Assembly (NCBI GenBank): GCA_016203265.1
Contig: JACQNB010000091.1
Location: forward strand, 1-11,646
From: Candidatus Woesearchaeota archaeon
GTDB lineage: Archaea; Nanobdellota; Nanobdellia; Woesearchaeales; ARS49
Reading direction: 5' to 3'
Length of the DNA: 11,646 nucleotides
Shown here: positions 5,018 to 10,837 of the stretch, piece by piece
Layout of the letters: each line of letters starts with the position of its first letter
How positions within the stretch are numbered: the first letter of the stretch is position 1
Notes under the pieces: model-generated
The model's database searches: none
Seen by the model: only the letters and a program-made list of their open reading frames with translations
What the model was told of the DNA's origin: nothing
Program-made: the position numbers and the translations under genes

Positions 5018-6520
5018 ATGAAAGAGTTGGTGGACGCGACAACGTGGCAGATGGTGCAGGACCGGCTTGCGCAGAGCATTGGGCTGCCCGTGGTCACGGT
5101 GGATCTGCACGGCCAAATCCAGTTCAAGTCAGGACAGTTCCCGTTCTTTTGCATGCTCGTGGAGAAGAAGGGAGGCCAGTTCTGCACGCTCTGCCGTCAG
5201 GACTGGGCGTCCAAGGCCGCTGGCGTGTATCAGGACGCGTGCCACGCAGGACTGTATGCCATTACGGTGCCGATCGTGATTGATGACAAGAAAGTCGGTG
5301 CGCTGATCGTGGAAAGCATCCGCGCGGACCAGCGTTTGGACGAGACTGCCGCTCGCGCTGCGCGCCTGATCGGGCTTGAGCCGGACGAACTGGTGGACGA
5401 GATTCCGAACATTGTGCAACGGCAGGTGCATCATCTGGCGACGATTCACGCGATGCTGGAGACGTTTGCCGTGACGTTGCCTCGGATTGCGTCCGAGCGC
5501 AGCAAAGACCGGAAAGAATTGCAGCAATTGACAGTGTTGTTTGATTTCTTGAACCAAGTCAATTCAACGTTTGATGTTCCTAAAATTTTGAATACGACGC
5601 TGAACTTTTGCATGAAGACGTTCCCGATCGAGGACTGCAGCATTCGGCACAGCAACGAGTTGGCGCGCTTTTCGTATCTCGAAAATCGTAATGTTGCGGC
5701 AAAGCCGATCGAGGATGCACTGTGGGCGCACATAAGCAATAGCCGTACGCCCTTATTCTTGGAAGACCTCCGGAATGACTTCATGCTCGGTCAACTGCAG
5801 CAGTCGCATGAGTTGGCGAATAGCGTGCTTGCCGTGCCGATCTTGTGGGATGGCACGACAAAAGGCATGATTGCGCTGTATGCCAAGCCCGGCACGAACT
5901 TGCGCGAGTACGAGTCTCTCGCGCTTGCGTTGGGGAAACGCGTCGAGGTCGCGTTGGCTGCTGCGGCTCGCTACCGGCATGCGCAAGAGACGGCGATTAC
6001 AGACAAATTGACGAATTTGTACAACAAGCATTACTTTTTGGAGATGTTCAAGAACGAAGTCACGCGCGCCGCGAAGTTCAAGCGACCCACGTCGTTGATC
6101 ATTTTCGACATCGACCACTTCAAGACGTACAATGACACGTACGGTCATCCGGAAGGCGATAGACTGTTGGCCGAGATGGGTGCCGTGCTGAAGCACGCCG
6201 TTGGTTCGATTGACACGTGCTGTCGCTATGGGGGCGAGGAGTTTGTGGTGGTGTTGCCGGAAACCAAGCCCGAGCACGCGATGGCCGTCGCGGAGAGAAT
6301 TAGGCAGGCCGTTGATGGCCACGAGTTTCCGAACCGCAAAACGACGATTTCCGTCGGTTGCGTCACGTGCACGAACTCGTCAGTGACTCCTGAATTTCTT
6401 TTGAAAGAAGCCGATCGCGCGCTGTACAAGTCGAAACATGCGGGTCGCAATAGGACGACGGGATTCATCATCGTGGATAAGAATTTGGGAACGATCGAGG
6501 CGAATGCGCCGAATAAATGA
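5018..6520 (+). CDS. PocR-GAF-GGEEF protein, predicted diguanylate cyclase
   Basis: Diguanylate cyclases join two GTP into the second messenger c-di-GMP. The 500-residue protein has three parts. Residues 1-130 match a PocR-type sensor domain, with the expected cysteines C45, C56, C59 and C75 and the run HAGLYAITVPIVID. Residues about 170-316 form a GAF domain, preceded by a helical linker. Residues about 325-485 form the GGDEF domain: LTNLYNKHYF at 331-340, FDIDHFK at 363-369 with metal ligand D364, N372, D381 and an intact RYGGEEF at 403-409. All residues needed for catalysis appear present. The product-inhibition RxxD site is absent; GSID occupies 396-399. No membrane segment is visible, so it is a soluble sensor enzyme. 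Such proteins are common in bacteria and rare in archaea, hinting at ancient transfer; codon use looks like its neighbours. No EAL or HD-GYP phosphodiesterase is in the window. Confidence 0.92.
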   Translation: MKELVDATTWQMVQDRLAQSIGLPVVTVDLHGQIQFKSGQFPFFCMLVEKKGGQFCTLCRQDWASKAAGVYQDACHAGLYAITVPIVIDDKKVGALIVESIRADQRLDETAARAARLIGLEPDELVDEIPNIVQRQVHHLATIHAMLETFAVTLPRIASERSKDRKELQQLTVLFDFLNQVNSTFDVPKILNTTLNFCMKTFPIEDCSIRHSNELARFSYLENRNVAAKPIEDALWAHISNSRTPLFLEDLRNDFMLGQLQQSHELANSVLAVPILWDGTTKGMIALYAKPGTNLREYESLALALGKRVEVALAAAARYRHAQETAITDKLTNLYNKHYFLEMFKNEVTRAAKFKRPTSLIIFDIDHFKTYNDTYGHPEGDRLLAEMGAVLKHAVGSIDTCCRYGGEEFVVVLPETKPEHAMAVAERIRQAVDGHEFPNRKTTISVGCVTCTNSSVTPEFLLKEADRALYKSKHAGRNRTTGFIIVDKNLGTIEANAPNK

Positions 6521-7714
6521 CTATTTACTCGTCAGTATCTCCACCACATCCCGATGTTTCAACAGCGTTTCTCGTCCAATCTTTCGTTTCGTCTTGACGT
6601 CCATTGCCGCCACGAAGTGTGTTGCTAAATCAGTGTGAATTTTTGCCGCGAAATCGTACGCCGTGCTTCCAGGAGGCAACAAAAAGCAGTCCGGCAGGAT
6701 GTTTCCGTCCTTGTCTGCCAAACGGTTCACGCCGCCCGGGAAGATCGCCATGAAGTGCAGTAAATCGAACACCGCCGTATTCAGCGTCTGTTGCACACCG
6801 GTGCTGCCCCACACATCAAGCACGGTCTTGTGGATGTAATCGAGCGCTTCTTTTTGTTTCGGATTCACGTTGCCTTTGAGCGTGAACGTCTTGTCGCCAG
6901 GGAGATAGTCGATCAAGCCCGCTTTCGATGCTTGTCTGAGCGTCAATTCTGCTTCCGCGCTGACGGGAATGATGATCAAGTCAGGGAACAGTTTTTTCAT
7001 GCGTTCGACGTTTGCTTTTGCCGTCGGCAAGTCCATCTTGTTGGCCGCGATGACCATGGGCTTGCTTTTTTTGCGGATGACGACCGCGAGCTCTTTGATT
7101 TGTTCTTCAGTCCACGCTGCAGGCAATAACGGATCAAGTTTCAATTGTTTCACGAGCGACTCGACGAGTCCTTCGGAAATATTCAAGCCGGATAACTGTT
7201 TGGCAAGTGCTTTGACAACGGCGCCTTTCTCCTGCTGCAATGCGCGAGAGAGCTTCTCCCAGCCTTTTGTGATGATGCCGTACACCCACATGTCTAATTC
7301 GATTTCAAGGAAGCGGATGTCATGGGCAGGATCATACGAACCGGGCTCGACCGGTTCGCCTTTCTCGTTTGTTGAGCCCGCCATGTCAACGACATGCACG
7401 AACGCGTCAGCCTGGCGCAAATCGTCAAGGAATGTCAAGCCCATGCCTTTGCCCAAGTGCGCGCCCGGCACCAAACCGGCAACGTCCATGACCTCCACCG
7501 GCACAAAGCGCTGGTGGTTGACGCAGCTTCCAAAGCGCGGATTGCATTGTTGGTTGAATTCTTTGTCCACGCAATCAATACGTACGAACGCAAAGCCTTT
7601 GTTCGGGTCGATGGTTGCGAACGGATAGTTCGCGATGAGAATATCGGCTAATGTTATTGATTTGAAGAACGTACTTTTGCCGACATTTGCCTTTCCCACG
7701 ACACCGATGAGCAT
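6521..7714 (-). CDS. YchF/OBG-like GTP-binding protein with C-terminal TGS domain
   Basis: This 397-residue translation-factor-class P-loop NTPase belongs to the OBG family of archaeal YchF-like proteins, which associate with ribosomes. G1 is GKANVGKST at 7-15, the G2 region follows NYPFATIDPNKG at 29-40, G3 is DVAGL at 77-81, G4 is NKMD at 225-228 and G5 is SAE at 252-254. The TGS domain occupies about 325-395. The NKMD motif is the canonical guanine-specific form, unlike the NxxE of ATP-preferring YchF/OLA1, so GTP use is expected. The insertion between G3 and G4 is helical and charged. The start ATG at 7712-7714 lies about 26 nt after a TATA element, implying a leaderless mRNA. Its stop codon abuts the stop of the convergent cyclase gene with no base between them. 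Confidence 0.92.
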   Translation of the reverse strand: MLIGVVGKANVGKSTFFKSITLADILIANYPFATIDPNKGFAFVRIDCVDKEFNQQCNPRFGSCVNHQRFVPVEVMDVAGLVPGAHLGKGMGLTFLDDLRQADAFVHVVDMAGSTNEKGEPVEPGSYDPAHDIRFLEIELDMWVYGIITKGWEKLSRALQQEKGAVVKALAKQLSGLNISEGLVESLVKQLKLDPLLPAAWTEEQIKELAVVIRKKSKPMVIAANKMDLPTAKANVERMKKLFPDLIIIPVSAEAELTLRQASKAGLIDYLPGDKTFTLKGNVNPKQKEALDYIHKTVLDVWGSTGVQQTLNTAVFDLLHFMAIFPGGVNRLADKDGNILPDCFLLPPGSTAYDFAAKIHTDLATHFVAAMDVKTKRKIGRETLLKHRDVVEILTSK

Positions 7715-7734
7715 GGCTTCACTGCCGAGTGGCC

Positions 7735-7743
7735 CTATTTAAA
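7735..7743 (-). promoter_or_regulatory. TATA element for the YchF-like gene
   Basis: The minus strand reads TTTAAATAG, centred about 25-26 bp before the ATG at 7714. With the element at 7763-7772 it forms a compact divergent promoter region of 78 bp. Confidence 0.6.
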
Positions 7744-7762
7744 CCTTGCAGGTCACGAAAGC

Positions 7763-7772
7763 CTTATAAATT
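7763..7772 (+). promoter_or_regulatory. TATA element for the three-paralog operon
   Basis: CTTATAAATT, centred 25-26 bp before the ATG at 7793, predicts a leaderless first cistron. It is the only TATA element seen for the three genes that follow. Confidence 0.65.
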
Positions 7773-7792
7773 TAGGAACGGCCAAGAGACGA

Positions 7793-8392
7793 ATGCCCGA
7801 GCCAACGCTCTCCTACCGTTCTACCGGAGATCAGATCGTGAGTTTCACCGTGCTCTACAAGGATGTCTACTCGTGGGGAACGTTGTACAAGCTCATGCAT
7901 GAATGGTTGCTGGAGAACAGGTACTGCAGCCCGAACGATGAGGAATTCCGCGAAATCCTGTATGAACATATCGAGCGTTCGTGGGGTAGCGAAGTGTTCA
8001 CGCGCTGGCGGCTTTCAAAAACCGACCTCAAGAGTTTCAAGGGACTGTATCGGTATGACCTGGACGTTGACGTGCACATCCTCGGCCAGAAGGAAGTCGA
8101 AGTCGTCACGAACGGCAAGAAGATGAAGGCAGACAAGGGCGAAGTTGAAGTCGCCATCAAAGGGTATCTCATCGAGGATCCTGACGGGAAAGTCAAGAAG
8201 CACTGGCTTGGCCAGCATTTTTCTGATTTCATCTTCAAGGTTTTTCTCAAGAAAGTGCGCCGCAACCACGAGATTGCGCTTTACTTTGATGCCCAACGCT
8301 TCCAGGAAGCGGTCAAGAACTACCTCAAGCTCGACACGTATTTGCCGGAGAAGGAAGCCCAGGAATTCTTCCCCAAGCGAGACCTGACCTGA
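7793..8392 (+). CDS. Paralog A of a three-gene family, unknown function (199 aa)
   Basis: I do not recognise this family. The protein begins MPEPTLSYRS and has a helix SWGTLYKLMHEWLLENRY (27-44) that matches equivalent helices in the two genes behind it. A beta-rich middle holds VEVVTNGKKMKADKGEVEV (102-120), then KGYLIEDPDG, then a helical region with aromatic and basic residues (KHWLGQHFSDFIFKVFLKKV, 136-155) and a terminal helix (168-180). Compared with the 166- and 169-residue paralogs it carries an extra segment of about 30 residues near 46-80. There is no signal peptide, membrane segment, cysteine cluster or recognisable catalytic motif. It is the promoter-proximal gene, with its stop overlapping the next start by one base (TGATG). 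The three products probably form a complex, which is inference. Confidence 0.85.
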   Translation: MPEPTLSYRSTGDQIVSFTVLYKDVYSWGTLYKLMHEWLLENRYCSPNDEEFREILYEHIERSWGSEVFTRWRLSKTDLKSFKGLYRYDLDVDVHILGQKEVEVVTNGKKMKADKGEVEVAIKGYLIEDPDGKVKKHWLGQHFSDFIFKVFLKKVRRNHEIALYFDAQRFQEAVKNYLKLDTYLPEKEAQEFFPKRDLT

Positions 8393-8892
8393 TGCCCGAA
8401 ACACGTTCCATCCCGGGAAGCAACACCCAACACGTAGGCGTGTTCAATCTCCGCAACCTCCAAGTGCTTATCCGGCAGAAACTCGCGGAAGAGGAATACT
8501 TTGTCATCGAGCCGGGCTATGAGCACAAGGTCGGGGGGGAAGGTGCGGACCTGGTCATCGAAGTCGTTGGCGACAAGAAGGTTAACGCCTACGCAAGATT
8601 TAAAATCACGGCCAAGATAAAGACCAGCGAGATGACCGATGTGGAAGTGACGCGCAACGACAAGAAGGTGAAGATGCAGCACGGACGGCTGCACATCGCA
8701 ATTTCAGGCGAGGTCGAGCTCGATTACGCCAAGAAGTTCGAGAAGAACGCGTTCATGAAGGGATTGCGCGACTTCTACCACAAATTCATCATCAACAGAG
8801 TCATCGACAACGTGTACTGGGACGCAGTCCACACGACCATCTTCAAGCTCCAGCGCGCGATCCGCGATGAGCTCAACTTCGAGGCGAGATAG
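8392..8892 (+). CDS. Paralog B of a three-gene family, unknown function (166 aa)
   Basis: The protein opens MPETRSIPGS and then GVFNLRNLQVLIRQKLAEEEY (16-36), the counterpart of the GVF helix in paralog C. The beta-rich core runs through ARFKITAKIKTSEMTDVEVT (68-87) and DKKVKMQHGRLHIAISGEVE (90-109) to DY at 111-112. Then comes the helical segment KNAFMKGLRDFYHKFIINRV (118-137), and a terminal amphipathic helix at 145-161. The same order of elements occurs in all three paralogs. It starts on the last base of paralog A's stop and ends directly before paralog C, so translation of the three is likely coupled. Function is unknown. The shape (N-terminal helix, twisted strands, long C-terminal helices) could suit a ligand- or partner-binding module; that is speculation. 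Confidence 0.85.
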   Translation: MPETRSIPGSNTQHVGVFNLRNLQVLIRQKLAEEEYFVIEPGYEHKVGGEGADLVIEVVGDKKVNAYARFKITAKIKTSEMTDVEVTRNDKKVKMQHGRLHIAISGEVELDYAKKFEKNAFMKGLRDFYHKFIINRVIDNVYWDAVHTTIFKLQRAIRDELNFEAR

Positions 8893-9402
8893 ATGCCGGA
8901 ACAGGCAATGGTCTCGGGTCCTGACCGCATCCAGTATGAGGGCGTCTTTTCGGTTGCCGAACTGTTCCGCTTGATTGACGAATGGCTGCTCGACAAAGGT
9001 TACTACCGAGTGGAGCCGAAGCACGTCGAAAGCGCGAAGCCCGAGGGCAAGTTCGTCGAGCTCGAGCTTACCCCGGGCAAGGAGCTTACGGACTACGCGA
9101 AGGCCTTGATGCGCATAAAGATCCAGATGAGCAACATCAAGGACGCGACCTTGGAGACGCCGGACGGCAAGAAGCAGAAGCTCAACCAAGGCACCGTGCT
9201 CATCACGGTTTCGAGCGCGCTCGAGACCGATTATCAGGACCGTTGGGAATCAAAGCCCGTGTTCATGTTTATCCGCAGCGTATATGACAAGTACATTTTC
9301 CGCTCGTTGACCGGCGGCTTCGAAGGCACCATCAAGAACGACGTCGAGCACTTCAAGAAGACCGTGTCAGGATTTCTGAATCTCCATAGATATACGACGT
9401 AG
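8893..9402 (+). CDS. Paralog C of a three-gene family, unknown function (169 aa)
   Basis: This protein is closest in layout to paralog B: GVFSVAELFRLIDEWLLDKGYY at 17-38 (the key residues are the GVF start and the EWLL-Y end), then the RIKIQMSNIKDATLET strands (74-89), DGKKQKLNQGTVLITVSSAL (91-110), ETDY at 111-114, and a helical part with FMFIRSVYDKYIFRSL (124-139) and a terminal helix to LNLHRYTT. The EWLL motif is shared with paralog A, and the GVF and VEP motifs with paralog B, so it links the two more divergent copies. No catalytic or metal-binding motif is evident. The ATG immediately follows paralog B's TAG (TAGATG). The gene ends 15 bp before the convergent zinc-protein gene, with only a weak T-rich stretch between. 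Confidence 0.85.
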   Translation: MPEQAMVSGPDRIQYEGVFSVAELFRLIDEWLLDKGYYRVEPKHVESAKPEGKFVELELTPGKELTDYAKALMRIKIQMSNIKDATLETPDGKKQKLNQGTVLITVSSALETDYQDRWESKPVFMFIRSVYDKYIFRSLTGGFEGTIKNDVEHFKKTVSGFLNLHRYTT

Positions 9403-9417
9403 GAATCACAAGTTTAT

Positions 9418-9645
9418 TTATGCGACACGTTGCTCAAGATCTTCTTTGGTTGCTTCTCTAAAATCAGGTTCTTTTGGAGGCTCGCAACAAGGATTGATGT
9501 GCACCTTCCAAACAATAAGGCCATGAGATTCTGTAACCCGAACGTCGCCCTGATATTTCTGACCAGGCAAGATGTTTGAACAGCACATATCGCACCAGTG
9601 TTCAACACGAGCAACCCGCTCATAGGTACGAAGCAAGTATTCCAT
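9418..9645 (-). CDS. Small Cys/His-rich, probable zinc-binding protein (75 aa)
   Basis: The protein has HWCDMCC at 16-22, then the turn ILPGQKY at 25-31, and a second half with KVHINPCCEPP at 46-56. Paired CxxC and H-x(3)-CC groups around a short beta hairpin are typical of small zinc-ribbon-like domains, sometimes seen in phage and mobile-element proteins. The function is unknown. The start is the ATG at 9643-9645; a longer frame continues upstream, but that part is the tRNA-Thr gene. The ATG lies only 2 nt after the tRNA 3' end, so the two appear to share one transcript. Codon choice here (many GTT, CTT, GAA, AAA) is more AT-rich than in the flanking genes. This, with its position next to a tRNA, fits acquisition by transfer, though that is inference. 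Confidence 0.75.
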   Translation of the reverse strand: MEYLLRTYERVARVEHWCDMCCSNILPGQKYQGDVRVTESHGLIVWKVHINPCCEPPKEPDFREATKEDLEQRVA

Positions 9646-9647
9646 CA

Positions 9648-9720
9648 AGCCCCCAGCCGGAGTTGCACCGGCGACCTGCAGTTTACAAAACTGCCGCAAT
9701 GGCTACTATGCTATGGGGGC
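9648..9720 (-). tRNA. tRNA-Thr with anticodon UGU
   Basis: The minus strand folds into a full cloverleaf of 73 nt. The acceptor stem GCCCCCA / TGGGGGC is 7 perfect pairs with U73, which is usual for archaeal tRNA-Thr. The anticodon stem GCAGT / ACTGC is perfect, with loop TTTGTAA giving anticodon UGU that reads ACA. The T stem GCCGG / CCGGC is perfect with loop TGCAACT. The D stem is GCAT / TTGC, with a T-T at 13-22. The variable loop is 5 nt, and CCA is not encoded. The T loop is odd: position 55, nearly always T, is G, and the D loop AGTAGCCA lacks the usual GG. A TATA-like element lies just upstream. The remaining stems are too good for a pseudogene to be the first choice. Confidence 0.88.
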
Positions 9721-9745
9721 GTTATTGTTTCTTTCTCGAATGCCG

Positions 9746-9753
9746 TTTTTAAA
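9746..9753 (-). promoter_or_regulatory. TATA element for the tRNA-Thr / zinc-protein unit
   Basis: The minus strand reads ATTTAAAA, centred about 29-30 bp before the first tRNA base, predicting a start only a few nucleotides upstream of the tRNA. It lies between the end of the antiporter gene and the tRNA, so the tRNA need not depend on the antiporter transcript. Confidence 0.5.
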
Positions 9754-9761
9754 TCCTATGT

Positions 9762-10763
9762 TCAGAATGTTTCTTTCAGCATCGTGAGTCTGCTGCATAA
9801 CACGAACACGACCGCGTAGGGAATCAAGGGCGCGAGCGCAGGAGTCATGCCCAACAGCATGAGCATAGCAACGACATCCGATCCTCGCGCGCCGTGCAAC
9901 GCAAGCGTGATGCGCTGCTGCAACGGCACGCGCGTCCAGCTGATGAACCGCACGAGCACGGACAGCGCGAACAGGATGGCTCCGACGAGGAATGTTTCCA
10001 ATGACGGCACGAGCATCAGCCCGAGCAGCAGACAGGCAAGGACAAGGATGGCCTTGAACGGCTGCACGTCCAGCCTCTCCTTTTCTGACGCGACCGTGTT
10101 GCCCAGGAAGAGCCCGAGCGTGATGACCGCGAACACGCCGACGCCGCCGAGCGTGATGGAAAACAGGTAGGCCAGCACCGCCGTGATCGCGAACGCGACA
10201 TAGCGCTGGTGCAGGTTCGCGTGCTTCACCACGCGCACGGCGAGGATGCCGACGAAGATGCCGGTGCCGAGGCCGACGAGCCACGGCGAGACGAGCTGCA
10301 CGATGTCCGCGAACGACGTCACCGTCCTGATCGTGGCTAAGAGAAAGACGATGACGATACCCAACAATGACGTGAACCTGCTTTCGTGGCTCAGCCATTC
10401 GTTCGAGAACTGCTGGATGCACGCGAGTGCGACGCCGACGGTGATGGACGGAAGCCAATCAAATCCGACGACGCGCAACGCGCCGCCCAACACGATGGCG
10501 TGCAGCCCGACCGAAACGGCCGCGACCGAGAGCGTCTGGTGCGCAGTCGTATCAAGGTGCGCGAACCGCATCCGGCTGCTGTCGAACAGCACCAGCGCCA
10601 GCGCGATGCTTCCCACGACAACACGCACATTGTCCGGGACCGTGATGCCGAAGCTGAAGAGCGCGAATCCCGCGAGAATGGCGAGGAAGAACGCGCCCCG
10701 CTTGAGGAAGGACAGCGCGATGGCGGCCAGCACGATAAGCGCGATATTCCAGGCAGGATCCAA
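9762..10763 (-). CDS. CPA1/NhaP-like cation:proton antiporter-family membrane protein with altered ion site
   Basis: The 333-residue protein is hydrophobic throughout, with about 10-12 predicted membrane helices. It follows the order of the CPA1 (NhaP-type) fold: a DSSRMRFAHL segment at 61-70 in place of the family's DGGLRxxxxxLR, the W-x(6)-G region at 103-110, an ES pair at 127-128, and the late LHGARGSDVVAMLMLLG segment (289-305) resembling the family's GLRGA-type helix. Where family members normally have TDP and ND ion-binding residues, this protein has CIQQFS (115-120) and ESRFTS (127-132), so acidic ion ligands are missing. It may move another ion, be regulatory or be inactive. The start is a TTG at 10761-10763, supported by a GAGGTG Shine-Dalgarno 4 nt upstream. 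It is shorter than typical CPA1 proteins and has no cytoplasmic C-terminal domain. Confidence 0.75.
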   Translation of the reverse strand: MDPAWNIALIVLAAIALSFLKRGAFFLAILAGFALFSFGITVPDNVRVVVGSIALALVLFDSSRMRFAHLDTTAHQTLSVAAVSVGLHAIVLGGALRVVGFDWLPSITVGVALACIQQFSNEWLSHESRFTSLLGIVIVFLLATIRTVTSFADIVQLVSPWLVGLGTGIFVGILAVRVVKHANLHQRYVAFAITAVLAYLFSITLGGVGVFAVITLGLFLGNTVASEKERLDVQPFKAILVLACLLLGLMLVPSLETFLVGAILFALSVLVRFISWTRVPLQQRITLALHGARGSDVVAMLMLLGMTPALAPLIPYAVVFVLCSRLTMLKETF

Positions 10764-10798
10764 ACGGCACCTCTTTTTCTCCTTCCGCGTCGTGTGCC

Positions 10799-10816
10799 TA
10801 TAAAAACATTTTTATA
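10799..10816. promoter_or_regulatory. Palindromic bidirectional TATA element (antiporter / CCA enzyme)
   Basis: TATAAAAA, CA and TTTTTATA make an 18-bp perfect inverted repeat in the 74-bp divergent gap. The right half is centred about 26 bp before the CCA enzyme ATG at 10838. The left half, read on the minus strand, is suitably spaced for an antiporter mRNA with a leader of about 13 nt containing GAGGTG. One overlapping element therefore seems to serve both directions. Confidence 0.6.
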
Positions 10817-10837
10817 CGGTCTCGAGGATGAGTGTGC

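Noticed and set aside
9646..9699. N-terminal extension of the zinc protein upstream of 9645
   Set aside because: The added codons fall inside the tRNA-Thr gene, whose acceptor, anticodon and T stems are perfectly paired, so the protein start is the ATG just after the tRNA.
10828..10830. ATG ten bases before the CCA enzyme start
   Set aside because: It is out of frame with the enzyme. An in-frame GTG at 10832 would add only two residues and lies upstream of the expected transcription start.
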